Shown here in pieces: positions 43,685 through 52,807 of a stretch of DNA of 64,000 nucleotides (position 1 is the first letter of the stretch; each line of letters starts with the position of its first letter). The stretch is from the NCBI GenBank assembly GCA_030740795.1, contig JASLWO010000037.1, positions 1 to 64,000 of the forward strand. Direction: 5' to 3'. The position numbers and the translations under genes were made by a program. A model generated the notes under the pieces. The model was not told the origin of the DNA and made no database searches. It saw only the letters and a list, made by a program, of their open reading frames with translations. This DNA comes from Acidimicrobiales bacterium. GTDB lineage: Bacteria > Actinomycetota > Acidimicrobiia > Acidimicrobiales > UBA8592.

Positions 43685-44856
43685 GTATGACCTCAGAGAG
43701 TGACCAATTGGCGTACATCGCTTCACAGGCTGCGGACGCTCGAGTAAATGTTGAGGTTGAAACCGACGAAGGAATGACACTGAATTTAGGGCCTCAACAC
43801 CCAGCAACCCACGGGACCCTTCGCATCATTGCAAAACTTGACGGAGAAAAAGTAGTAGCGGCAGAACCAATCATGGGATACATGCACCGAGGTTATGAAA
43901 AATTAACAGAAGTAAGAACGTACCCTCAAGTCACGACACTCGTTAACAGAATTGACTGGTTAGGGAGTTTCGCAAACGAAGTACCTTTTATCTTGGCAGC
44001 AGAACAACTTATGGAAGTTGAAGCACCTCCGCGTGCCCAATGGATCAGGACAATATTATTTGAACTCAGCCGAATAGCGAATGTATGCCTCTTCCTTGGA
44101 GATATGGCAGTCCAAATAGGAGCGACAACACCTGTCTTCTACGCCTTCAGAGATCGAGAATTCGTTCTTAATCAAATAGAACGTGTCACTGGAGGTCGGT
44201 TCCATCCTAACTTTGACCGAATCGGAGGACTCAAAGATGATCTTCCAAAAGGGTGGATTGAAGAAACACGAGGCGCTTTAAATCGAATGACAGATTTCTG
44301 CGACGAGATGGAAGAACTTGTCCTCGGAAATGAGATATTCCAAGCACGAACCAGGGGAATTGGAACCATACCAAGTGACGTCGCATTGGCTTATGGCCTA
44401 TCTGGAGCTAACCTCAGAGCTTCCGGAATCGATTGGGACATCCGCCGCGATGCAAACGTAGGATTGGTTTATGACCAAGTTGATTGGAAGGTCTGGACTC
44501 ATCCCGATGGCGACTCATTTGCTCGATTCTGGGTACGACTCCAAGAAACCCGAGAAGCTTGTAACATCATTGACCAGTTACTAGGGACAATACCTTCAGG
44601 ACCGATTATGGCAAAAGTGCCAAGAATTATTAAAGTCCCCCCCGGTGAAGCTTATGTAGCGACAGAAAACCCACTCGGAGAAATGGGTTTCTACGTAGTT
44701 AGCAAAGGGGACCTTACCCCGTTTAGAGTAAAGATTCGATCAGCGAGCTTTTCAAACATGTCAATCGCCCCTTGGGTGCTTAAAGACGTTTTCGTCCCAG
44801 ATATCATTTCAATACTCGCGTCCCTATATTTCATACTTGGAGATATAGACCGATGA
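43681..44856 (+). CDS. nuoD: Complex I-like subunit D (copy 2)
   Basis: A 391-residue 49-kDa-type subunit starting at the ATG that overlaps the nuoC2 stop (ATGA). The core begins GPQHPATHGTLRI. The segment G-Y-M-H69-R70-G-Y-E-K keeps the arginine that corresponds, by my residue count, to mammalian NDUFS2 Arg85, the NDUFAF7 methylation site. Copy 1 has Thr there. The gene encoding an NDUFAF7-family protein lies at the end of this same cluster. Confidence 0.95.
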   Translation: MSMTSESDQLAYIASQAADARVNVEVETDEGMTLNLGPQHPATHGTLRIIAKLDGEKVVAAEPIMGYMHRGYEKLTEVRTYPQVTTLVNRIDWLGSFANEVPFILAAEQLMEVEAPPRAQWIRTILFELSRIANVCLFLGDMAVQIGATTPVFYAFRDREFVLNQIERVTGGRFHPNFDRIGGLKDDLPKGWIEETRGALNRMTDFCDEMEELVLGNEIFQARTRGIGTIPSDVALAYGLSGANLRASGIDWDIRRDANVGLVYDQVDWKVWTHPDGDSFARFWVRLQETREACNIIDQLLGTIPSGPIMAKVPRIIKVPPGEAYVATENPLGEMGFYVVSKGDLTPFRVKIRSASFSNMSIAPWVLKDVFVPDIISILASLYFILGDIDR

Positions 44857-45890
44857 TTGATCTCCTCGCGTTAAGCCCAGCATGGTGGCAAGAAACATTC
44901 TTAATAAAAGTACCGATAGGGCTATTAGCTGTGCTCTTACCAGCAGGGACAATTGTTTACCTTTACTTGTTCAAAGCAATCTCTTTCATGCAAAGTCGTT
45001 TAGGCCCCATGGAAGCAGGTCCATACGGGTCGTTACAGCTCCTGGCAGAAGTGGGTAAATGGATTCAGAAAGAAGATATCTTTCCATCAAAAGCAGACAA
45101 ATTCGTTTTTGCAGCCGCTCCCTTCGTTGTCTTAATGTCAACTTTCTTACTGGTTGTTGTAATACCCGCTGGCCCAGATGCTTTATTTGTGGATCTTGAC
45201 GCAGGCATATATTTTGCGATGGCGATCTCATCAGTATCAGTAATTGGAATTCTCATGGCCGGTTGGTCATCTGCTAATAAATACTCTCTGCTGGGAGGGA
45301 TCCGAGCAGCGGGACAATTGATAGCGTACGAACTTCCTCTGATACTTGCAGTCGTAGGAGTTGTTATCCAAGCAGGAACTATGAATATGCAGGGAATAGT
45401 TCTCTCTCAAGCTGAAGGAGAAATTTTTGGATGGGGAGGAATTGGAAACCCATTTATTCTCACACAATTCATTGGATTCGCAATCTTTATGATCGCCGTG
45501 CAGGCTGAACTAACCCAAGCCCCATTTGATATGCCGGTTGCTGAATCAGAGCTAGTAACTGGCTACCTAACTGAATACTCAGGTATAAGGTTTCTGCTTT
45601 TCTTTATAGGCGAATTCGCATCAGCGGGTGTCTTCTCCGCAATCGCTGCAGTCTTATTTTTTGGAGGATGGTACGTTCCAGGAATAGATCCAGCTAACCA
45701 GATATTTAATGTCATAGGACCTTTAGTACTAGCTGCAAAGATGATGCTTATCGCTTTCCTTATCTTCTGGTTCCGGTTTACATTCCCTCGGTTTAGAGAA
45801 GATCAATTGCAACGCCTTGCTTGGAAATTCCTCATACCATTAAGCCTTGCCAACATCGCTTTAACCGGTGTCCTTAAGGTGGCAGCATGA
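44853..45890 (+). CDS. nuoH: Complex I-like subunit H (copy 2)
   Basis: A 345-residue membrane subunit with S-R-L-G-P-M-E-A-G-P-Y-G-S-L-Q, I-Q-K-E-D-I-F-P and the quinone-loop region L-T-Q-A-P-F-D-M-P-V-A-E-S-E-L-V-T-G-Y. It overlaps nuoD2 by 4 bases. It is of standard length and lacks the C-terminal extension of copy 1. Confidence 0.95.
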   Translation: MIDLLALSPAWWQETFLIKVPIGLLAVLLPAGTIVYLYLFKAISFMQSRLGPMEAGPYGSLQLLAEVGKWIQKEDIFPSKADKFVFAAAPFVVLMSTFLLVVVIPAGPDALFVDLDAGIYFAMAISSVSVIGILMAGWSSANKYSLLGGIRAAGQLIAYELPLILAVVGVVIQAGTMNMQGIVLSQAEGEIFGWGGIGNPFILTQFIGFAIFMIAVQAELTQAPFDMPVAESELVTGYLTEYSGIRFLLFFIGEFASAGVFSAIAAVLFFGGWYVPGIDPANQIFNVIGPLVLAAKMMLIAFLIFWFRFTFPRFREDQLQRLAWKFLIPLSLANIALTGVLKVAA

Positions 45891-45943
45891 TAGAAATCAA
45901 TCTAACTAAACCCAATCAACAAGCGATTGGAGGCCACTTCTGA
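45887..45943 (+). CDS. 18-codon mini-ORF bridging nuoH and nuoI (copy 2)
   Basis: An ATG overlapping the nuoH2 stop (ATGA) opens exactly 18 codons (peptide [18 protein letters not shown]), ending in TGATG, where the final A is the first base of nuoI2. Length and position equal those of the copy-1 mini-ORF at 34925, although the peptides are unrelated. The nuoI2 ribosome-binding site GGAGG lies inside it. Confidence 0.4.
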   Translation: MIEINLTKPNQQAIGGHF

Positions 45944-46479
45944 TGTCACAATTGCCGGGAATTCTAAAGGGACTAAAAGTTACCTTTAAAACAATGATGA
46001 AAACCCTATTCCCTGGGGGACTCTTAAAGCCAATACCAAAGCCAAGCGAAGGAGCACTTACTGTTCAGTACCCTCATGTCAAGGAAGCGCCGCCGTCGCG
46101 AGCCCGTGGCGTAATAGCACTCCATGAAGGTAACTGCACAGCGTGCATGCTGTGCGCAAGAGAATGCCCAGACTGGTGCATTTACATTGAAGGTCATAAA
46201 GAACTAGCCCCACCAAGGCGAGAAGGTGGCAAACCTCGTCAAGTTAATGCTATTGATCGCTTTGATATTGACTTCTCGTTGTGCATGTTTTGTGGAATTT
46301 GCGTGGAAGTCTGCCCATTTGATGCATTATTTTGGACACCAGAATATGAATTCTCCGAACTAAAATTAGCTGACCTTCTACACGACAAAGAACGGCTTGG
46401 AGAATGGATGGAAACCGTGCCAGACTTTGAAGAGTACGAAGACGGGTCCGAACAGAAGGTCAGGAAGGTACCACGCTGA
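45943..46479 (+). CDS. nuoI: Complex I-like subunit I (copy 2)
   Basis: A 178-residue subunit with two [4Fe-4S] motifs: [12 protein letters not shown] and [12 protein letters not shown]. In a complex without NuoEFG, this subunit together with NuoB would be the natural entry point for electrons, as in ferredoxin-dependent NDH-1 of cyanobacteria and chloroplasts. That role here is inferred. Confidence 0.94.
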   Translation: MSQLPGILKGLKVTFKTMMKTLFPGGLLKPIPKPSEGALTVQYPHVKEAPPSRARGVIALHEGNCTACMLCARECPDWCIYIEGHKELAPPRREGGKPRQVNAIDRFDIDFSLCMFCGICVEVCPFDALFWTPEYEFSELKLADLLHDKERLGEWMETVPDFEEYEDGSEQKVRKVPR

Positions 46480-46976
46480 TGGTCGCACAAAACGTTTTCT
46501 TCTCCATCCTCGCCCTTTTGATGATTGCTTCCGCCTTAAAGGTTGTATCAACCAAAAACATCGTTCATGCCGCACTCTGGCTAGTTCTTGTCTTAGCGGG
46601 GGTCGCTGGCCAATTTCTTCTCCTCGGAGCCGAATTCGTCGGAGTAACACAAATACTCGTATACATCGGCGCAGTAATAGTCCTACTTCTTTTCGGAGTG
46701 ATGCTGACTAAAGCGAATATCGGTGAAGAAGAAAATATCAATATGCCCAATAGAGCCATTCCCGCTGTTATAGCCACGTTAATGTTCGCAGTTATGTCTT
46801 ATTCCATCATTGATAGTTTCCGCGGAGAAAAACTTCCGAAAGAAACAGTAACAAACGCCGCGACCGTTTCCGACTCAATCTTTTCCGACTTCATAATTCC
46901 CTTCGAAGCAGTTTCCGTCCTCCTTCTCGCAGCGTTAATTGGTGCGGTTGTAATAGCTAGAAAGGAAACGGCATGA
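46479..46976 (+). CDS. nuoJ: Complex I-like subunit J (copy 2)
   Basis: A 165-residue, five-helix subunit with V-T-Q-I-L-V-Y-I-G-A-V-I-V-L-L-L-F-G-V-M-L. It is compact and lacks the acidic tail seen in copy 1. Start overlaps nuoI2 by one base and end overlaps nuoK2 by four. Confidence 0.9.
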   Translation: MVAQNVFFSILALLMIASALKVVSTKNIVHAALWLVLVLAGVAGQFLLLGAEFVGVTQILVYIGAVIVLLLFGVMLTKANIGEEENINMPNRAIPAVIATLMFAVMSYSIIDSFRGEKLPKETVTNAATVSDSIFSDFIIPFEAVSVLLLAALIGAVVIARKETA

Positions 46977-47272
46977 CAATTACGCAGTATCTACTTCTAA
47001 GCTCTGTTCTTTTTTGCATAGGCATTTATGGAGTTCTTTCCCGTAAAAACGGAGTGATGGTGCTTATGTCAATCGAGTTAATACTCAACGCCGTGAACAT
47101 CAACCTGGTCGCTTTTTCAGCTTTGACAGACAACATCGCAGGAGAAGTATTTGCATTATTCATAATCGCTATCGCAGCAGCTGAGGTTGGAGTTGGACTC
47201 GCAATAGTCCTTCTTATATTCCGTAACAAGCAGAGTGTTGATTTGTCAGAAATCGATCAGATGAAGGGATGA
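46973..47272 (+). CDS. nuoK: Complex I-like subunit K (copy 2)
   Basis: A 99-residue, three-helix MrpC-like subunit. The membrane glutamates are in S-I-E-L-I-L-N-A-V-N and A-A-A-E-V-G-V-G-L-A. Overlaps of 4 bases on both sides keep it inside the operon. Confidence 0.94.
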   Translation: MTITQYLLLSSVLFCIGIYGVLSRKNGVMVLMSIELILNAVNINLVAFSALTDNIAGEVFALFIIAIAAAEVGVGLAIVLLIFRNKQSVDLSEIDQMKG

Positions 47273-49566
47273 TGATGATAAATCTACTAGCACTTACCTC
47301 ACCCATTCCATCCAAAACCGTTCAAGCAGGAGGTTGGTTCCTAGAGACCGCTTGGTTAATACCTGCCTTACCTGCTATTTCGTTTGTTCTGATTTTGTTC
47401 TTTGGCAAAAGAATGAAATACAAGGGAGCTGAATTCGGGATAATTTCAATAGCGATAGCATTTATTCTTGCGATTTGTTGCGCTGGTCAATGGATAAATC
47501 AAGTAAACAACGCCGGGAACAATCATGGTCAAGAACAACACCACAATGATGACCATGGAGAAGAACATCACGAAGCTCTAAGTACAGAAAAAATAGAAAT
47601 AGCATCTCCTGAGGACATTACGATTTACGCAGCAGAAGAAAAAGATGGCGGACACGAGTCAGTAGGGGTAGATGCTGTAATACAGAGATTTACTTGGTGG
47701 GAAAGTGGGGGCAGAACTTTCCAAGTGGGGATAATGGTTGATGGGCTCACTGTAATGATGCTCTTTGTAGTGACCGCAATCTCACTTCTTGTTCACATCT
47801 ATTCAACTGATTATGTTTCAGGTGACAGAAGGTACACGCATTATTTTGCATTTCTTAGTTTGTTTTCCTCTTCAATGCTTTTCTTTGTCCTCAGCGAAAA
47901 TGTTCTACAGACCATAGTTGGATGGGAACTCGTAGGTGTATGTTCGTTTGCTTTAATTGGACACTGGTGGGAAGAGAAACCCAACTCAGATGCTGCATTG
48001 AAAGCCTTTCTAACAAACCGAGTCGGGGATATAGGGCTATTAATCGGTATGACAATTCTTTTCTGGTCCGCAGGAAGTTGGAGCATTGTTGATATCAATA
48101 TGGCTGCAATAAATCACGATATAGGCCATTCAACCCTACTCATAGCCTCACTATGTTTAACAGCTGCTGTGATGTCGAAATCTGGACAATTTATTCTTCA
48201 CACATGGCTTCCTGACGCGATGGCCGGGCCAACACCCGTTTCGGCGCTTATACATGCTGCAACCATGGTTGTCGCTGGGATATATATGGTGGCGCGCCTG
48301 TATGGTGTTTTCTTTGAAGGGTACGATATCGCTGGTTCAAGTTTCAACGTGTTAGCACTAGTCGGTTCCGTTACCCTAGTAGGTGCCGGCTTGCTCGCAT
48401 TCGTCCAAGACGATATAAAGAAAGTGCTTGCTTACTCAACAGTTTCGCAACTGGGATATATGGTCATGGCATTGGGTGTTGGAGCATGGACAGCGGCGGT
48501 TTTCCACCTATTCACACACGCATTCTTCAAAGCCGGCCTATTCCTAGGCGCTGGTTCGGTAAGCCACTCAGTTCATAGCTTCGACATGAAGAAATCAATG
48601 GGCGGGATGAGAAAATTTATGCCGACCACATATAAAACATTCGTAATCTGCACGATCGCGCTTATGGGACTTCCTCCTCTCGCTGGTTTCTGGTCCAAAG
48701 ACGAAATTCTTGTTGGCACTGGAGGTTGGGGTCTCTTTGGAGGGACAGGAGGAAACGGGACATACACTTTCGCACTAGTGATGGGAATCATAGGAGCAGC
48801 GTTGACGTGCGCTTATATGACGAGGGTTATCTACCTTACGTTCTTCGGTGAATTCCGAGGTGACACTCACGAGCATGGCGAACCTCACGAATCAGGAAAG
48901 AGAATTACTGTACCGCTCATAATTCTTGCAACTATGGCCGTTGGGGCAGGTTTCCTAAATCTCCCAGTCGGTTTCTTAACAGGAAACGAAACAGGTTGGC
49001 AGGAACGGTTTGGACATTATGTTGAACCCGTTGCCGCATATTTCCCACCAATCTCGCACGGAACGCCTAGTTGGTCTCTTGCAATTGTCTCTACTCTTGT
49101 AGCGGTATCCGGGGTAGCTTTAGCTGCTCACTATTTCTTCGTAAAGGTAAAAGCGCAAAGCCCAGCAGCTACGGAATTAACAAATGGCTTAACTTCTAAA
49201 AATAAACTTGCCAAAGCAGGGCACACAGTTCTCAAACAGAAATACTATCTGGACCACTTATACACCGACATTATCGCTAACGGGACTAAAGGTCCTGTAG
49301 CTGATGCGGCGTATTGGACAAATCAAAAGGGCATTGATGAAGTTGTCAACCAGGTAGGGAAACAGGTGACGAGATCTGCCACTTTTGTGTATGAGAAAAT
49401 TGATCAAAACTTGGTTGATGGTGTGGTAAACCTTTCAGGTAAAGCTTCTGAAGGGCTTGGTGAAACCACACGTACTATTATCCAGCGCGGCAAAGTTCAC
49501 CAATACGCCGCCATTATGTTCGCAGCCACCACAATTTTGGCTGGCTTATTTATTGTGTTTGTCTAG
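47269..49566 (+). CDS. nuoL: Complex I-like subunit L (copy 2) with His-rich loop
   Basis: A 765-residue antiporter-like subunit, over 100 residues longer than copy 1. Most of the extra length is a hydrophilic insert after the second helix (about 78-150) with a cluster of seven His between 86 and 101, plus acidic residues. G-W-E-L-V-G-V-C-S-F-A-L-I and P-D-A-M-A-G-P-T-P-V-S-A-L-I-H-A-A-T-M-V-V-A-G are intact, and a long C-terminal helix is present. The insert could bind metal, but this is conjecture. Confidence 0.94.
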   Translation: MMMINLLALTSPIPSKTVQAGGWFLETAWLIPALPAISFVLILFFGKRMKYKGAEFGIISIAIAFILAICCAGQWINQVNNAGNNHGQEQHHNDDHGEEHHEALSTEKIEIASPEDITIYAAEEKDGGHESVGVDAVIQRFTWWESGGRTFQVGIMVDGLTVMMLFVVTAISLLVHIYSTDYVSGDRRYTHYFAFLSLFSSSMLFFVLSENVLQTIVGWELVGVCSFALIGHWWEEKPNSDAALKAFLTNRVGDIGLLIGMTILFWSAGSWSIVDINMAAINHDIGHSTLLIASLCLTAAVMSKSGQFILHTWLPDAMAGPTPVSALIHAATMVVAGIYMVARLYGVFFEGYDIAGSSFNVLALVGSVTLVGAGLLAFVQDDIKKVLAYSTVSQLGYMVMALGVGAWTAAVFHLFTHAFFKAGLFLGAGSVSHSVHSFDMKKSMGGMRKFMPTTYKTFVICTIALMGLPPLAGFWSKDEILVGTGGWGLFGGTGGNGTYTFALVMGIIGAALTCAYMTRVIYLTFFGEFRGDTHEHGEPHESGKRITVPLIILATMAVGAGFLNLPVGFLTGNETGWQERFGHYVEPVAAYFPPISHGTPSWSLAIVSTLVAVSGVALAAHYFFVKVKAQSPAATELTNGLTSKNKLAKAGHTVLKQKYYLDHLYTDIIANGTKGPVADAAYWTNQKGIDEVVNQVGKQVTRSATFVYEKIDQNLVDGVVNLSGKASEGLGETTRTIIQRGKVHQYAAIMFAATTILAGLFIVFV

Positions 49567-49578
49567 GAGAAACCTGAT

Positions 49579-51222
49579 ATGGATTTTGAAAATAATTGGC
49601 TCCTAAGCCTGATGATATTCCTTCCACTAGCTGGAGCAGCAGCCATTATGGCAGTTCCTAAAGCTAAGGAGGATGTGATAAAGGCAGTAGCCCTATTGAC
49701 GTCTATTTCGACAGCGGTGCTGGGAGCTGTCATGCTGATTTGTTTTGATTACGGCAAAACAGCTGACCTCCAGTTTGTCGTTGATAAAGACTGGATAGGC
49801 GTTATAAACAGTCGATATATCTTAGGTATTGACGGAATGTCGTTACCCCTCATAGCGTTGACGGTCTTCATCGTCCCCTTATGTATTTTCTATACATTTG
49901 GCCATTTTCCTGAACCGAGGAACCCCAAAGCGATCCTCGCGTTAATCCTTATCCTGGAAACTGGGATGATTGGAACTTTCGTCTCGCAAGATCTCATACT
50001 TTTCTTCGTCTTCTTTGAAGTAGTGCTTTTGCCGATGTTCTTCATGATTGCTGTATGGGGCGGTGAAGATAGGCGCTACGCATCATTAAAATTCTTTCTG
50101 TACACAATGTTTGGGTCTGCGCTGATGCTTGTCAGCTTCCTAGCTCTATACTTCCTCGCTGATGGGTCAATCGTCGGAGACGAAGCTCAAACCTTTTCAA
50201 TGGTTGCCCTTTCCGATGGGGCTACGTTAGGGATAAGCCGTACGGCCCAATTATGGATCTTTGCAGGAATGTTCGTCGGTTTCGGAGTCAAGGTTCCTAT
50301 GTTCCCATTCCATACATGGCTGCCAGATGCTCACACGCAAGCACCTACAGTTGGCTCGGTCATCCTTGCAGCTGTCTTATTAAAATTGGGAACATATGGA
50401 TTCATAAGAATAGCTATCCCGATGCTTCCCGAAGCTGCAGCAGCGTGGGCTCCATTTATTGGATTGCTTGCAGTGATAGGCATTATTTACGGGGCTTTAG
50501 GGTGCCTTGCTCAAAGAGACATGAAACGGCTAATAGCATTTTCTTCAGTCGCCCATATGGGATTCGTTATGTTGGGTATCTCTACACTGACGGATTTTGG
50601 TATTAATGCAGCTATCTTCGGCATGGTTGCTCATGGTTTAATTACGGGAATGCTCTTCTTCCTTGCCGGATCGATGAAAGACCGGTATCACACGTTAGAT
50701 ATGAACAGATTAGGAGGACTTCTAGTTTCGGCGCCACGAATGGGATGGATCCTTGGATTCTGCGCTATGGCTTCGCTAGGGCTTCCAGGATTAGCAGGAT
50801 TCTGGGGAGAATTTCCAGCGATTTTAGCAAGTTATAATCCGGCATCTATCTTGTCAGAAACGACATTCCGAGCGTACATGGTTGTTGCTGCACTGGGTAC
50901 GGTCTTAGCTGCAGGATATCTCCTATGGATGCTTCAAAAAACCGCTATGGGTACCCCTAGCGAAGAATTCAAAGACAATCCCGAAATATCGGATGTCAAA
51001 TCATACGAATGGATTTCATGGGCACCGATCCTCGCTCTTATTCTTTTCTTTGGTCTTTACCCAAGACCAATATTTGCAACGACAGATGATGCTGTAGTGA
51101 AGTCATTAACTGTAAATGTGCAAGGTCAAGAAACAGAGAATTGCCTTGAAATTGATGGCGAAGAACAAGGGAAAGCCTGCTTCGCAAGTATTCGCGAACT
51201 TTTAGAAGAGGCAGGGAAATAA
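49579..51222 (+). CDS. nuoM: Complex I-like subunit M (copy 2)
   Basis: A 547-residue antiporter-like subunit. It shows F-F-E-V-V-L-L-P-M-F-F-M-I, H-T-W-L-P-D-A-H-T-Q-A-P-T-V-G-S-V-I-L-A-A-V and F-S-S-V-A-H-M-G-F. Near the C-terminus an outer tail has two cysteines (in ENCLEIDGEEQGKACF) that might form a disulfide. AGGAGA precedes the ATG. Confidence 0.95.
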   Translation: MDFENNWLLSLMIFLPLAGAAAIMAVPKAKEDVIKAVALLTSISTAVLGAVMLICFDYGKTADLQFVVDKDWIGVINSRYILGIDGMSLPLIALTVFIVPLCIFYTFGHFPEPRNPKAILALILILETGMIGTFVSQDLILFFVFFEVVLLPMFFMIAVWGGEDRRYASLKFFLYTMFGSALMLVSFLALYFLADGSIVGDEAQTFSMVALSDGATLGISRTAQLWIFAGMFVGFGVKVPMFPFHTWLPDAHTQAPTVGSVILAAVLLKLGTYGFIRIAIPMLPEAAAAWAPFIGLLAVIGIIYGALGCLAQRDMKRLIAFSSVAHMGFVMLGISTLTDFGINAAIFGMVAHGLITGMLFFLAGSMKDRYHTLDMNRLGGLLVSAPRMGWILGFCAMASLGLPGLAGFWGEFPAILASYNPASILSETTFRAYMVVAALGTVLAAGYLLWMLQKTAMGTPSEEFKDNPEISDVKSYEWISWAPILALILFFGLYPRPIFATTDDAVVKSLTVNVQGQETENCLEIDGEEQGKACFASIRELLEEAGK

Positions 51223-51225
51223 AAA

Positions 51226-52758
51226 ATGTTCGACCTCCTATTCCCCGTCCTCGGGGTGTTTGCTACAGCAGCAGAATTCAATAGACCTCCTATTGATTGG
51301 CATGCAGTAGCGCCCGAACTTTGCCTCCTTGGAGGTGGGGCTATTATCACTCTTCTTGACATAATCTGGAGAGAAAAAGGCCGGGCCATCACTTCAGCGC
51401 TCACGGGTCTTTTCTTCCTCGCCCCACTCATTCCGATACTGACATTGGCTATTGATTCAGAAGATCGAAGTATGTTCAATGGAGCATTCGTAGTAGATAA
51501 ATACTCACTAATCGTAAAAGCGATTTTCCTGCTTAGCGGCTACCTAGTCATTCTCCTATCCACAAACTACATAGCAGAAGGGGAGTATTGGGAAAACGAA
51601 TATTACGGAATGCTTCTTTCATCAATTCTTGGGATGGTTATTATGGCCTCCGCTCGGGATTTGATAACTATTTTTGTCGCCTTAGAACTACTCTCAATAC
51701 CTGCTTACATGCTTGCGACATGGAGAAAGAAAGACCTCAAGAGTAATGAAGCAGGACTTAAGTATTACCTTATGGGCGTTTTCGCCTCTGCAATAATGCT
51801 CTACGGGATGTCTCTGATATTCGGAGCCAGCGGCAGTACGCTTCTTCAAGAAATTAATGCGTCAATCAGCGCTGAAGAAACAAGTACCTCCATAATCACC
51901 TTAGGAATCATTTTTGTTACTATCGGTTTTGGATTCAAAGTTTCCGCTTTTCCTTTTCACACCTGGGCCCCTGATACATACGAAGGAGCGCCAACACCTG
52001 TTACAGCATTCCTTGCTGTCGCCTCAAAGGCAGCAGGATTTGTCGCCTTGATGAACGTAGTCATTGTTGGCTTCCTAGGCAGAGAAGATGTATTTCAACC
52101 CCTGATTTGGATCCTTGCAGCATTATCAATGACTGCAGGGAATGTCATGGCTTTGCGCCAAAAAAATATAGTTCGATTAATGGCCTATTCAGGAATAGCA
52201 CAAGCTGGGTTTATGCTCGCCCCATTAGCTGTCGCAGGCGAAAGCCTAGAAACCGCCGATAAATCTGTTTCCGCTGTAGTCACATACCTGGCGATTTATG
52301 CTGCTATGAACCTTGGAGCATTCGCAATAATTCTTTCAGTTGAGCGAGCTACACAAACGGTTGAAATTGATAGTTATCACGGGTTGTTCAAAACCGCCCC
52401 GAGCTTGGCGGTAGTGATGACGGTATTCCTTGCATCACTAGCCGGAGTTCCTCCTTTAGGGGGATGGTTTGCTAAATTCTCTGTCTTCACATCTCTTACA
52501 AGCGCAGATACGAACTGGGGTTATGGATTAGCAGTTATCGCTGCTATCAATGCCGTTATTGCCTTTGGATATTACGGGCGAATCGCAATGAAGATGTGGG
52601 TTGAGGAACCTCATGAAACGCACACTTCTCAGATTAAAGTTCCTGCTTCGCTAACTACTGCCATAGTGATTACTACATCTATGACACTTGCATTTGGAAT
52701 AGTGCCGGGAATCGTAACTCATTTCACTGACGTTTCACTCATTGCTCTTGGGGGTTAG
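51226..52758 (+). CDS. nuoN: Complex I-like subunit N (copy 2)
   Basis: A 510-residue antiporter-like subunit. Marks are F-V-A-L-E-L-L-S-I-P-A-Y-M-L-A, the run EAGLKYYLMGVFASAIMLYG and P-F-H-T-W-A-P-D-T-Y-E-G-A-P-T-P. It is the last structural gene of the second cluster and is followed after 49 bases by the methyltransferase gene. Confidence 0.95.
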   Translation: MFDLLFPVLGVFATAAEFNRPPIDWHAVAPELCLLGGGAIITLLDIIWREKGRAITSALTGLFFLAPLIPILTLAIDSEDRSMFNGAFVVDKYSLIVKAIFLLSGYLVILLSTNYIAEGEYWENEYYGMLLSSILGMVIMASARDLITIFVALELLSIPAYMLATWRKKDLKSNEAGLKYYLMGVFASAIMLYGMSLIFGASGSTLLQEINASISAEETSTSIITLGIIFVTIGFGFKVSAFPFHTWAPDTYEGAPTPVTAFLAVASKAAGFVALMNVVIVGFLGREDVFQPLIWILAALSMTAGNVMALRQKNIVRLMAYSGIAQAGFMLAPLAVAGESLETADKSVSAVVTYLAIYAAMNLGAFAIILSVERATQTVEIDSYHGLFKTAPSLAVVMTVFLASLAGVPPLGGWFAKFSVFTSLTSADTNWGYGLAVIAAINAVIAFGYYGRIAMKMWVEEPHETHTSQIKVPASLTTAIVITTSMTLAFGIVPGIVTHFTDVSLIALGG

Positions 52759-52807
52759 CCTCAAAAGCATAAATCCTTATTGCAGTAACCTGAAACTGTG
52801 ACTCAGC

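Noticed and set aside
26407-52758. Recent tandem duplication of the nuo operon
   Set aside because: The paralogues differ strongly in sequence, length, tails and gene content, and the second lacks nuoEFG, so this is not a recent duplication or assembly artefact.
41984-52758. Second cluster as an Mrp antiporter or membrane-bound hydrogenase
   Set aside because: NuoD2 lacks the paired C-x-x-C nickel ligands of hydrogenases, and a full set of complex I core subunits (B, C, D, H, I) is present.
52748-52801. Another bridging mini-ORF between nuoN2 and the methyltransferase gene
   Set aside because: A 17-codon frame exists but needs a TTG start without a ribosome-binding site and stops 6 bases before the next ATG. 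It is too weak to list with the others.
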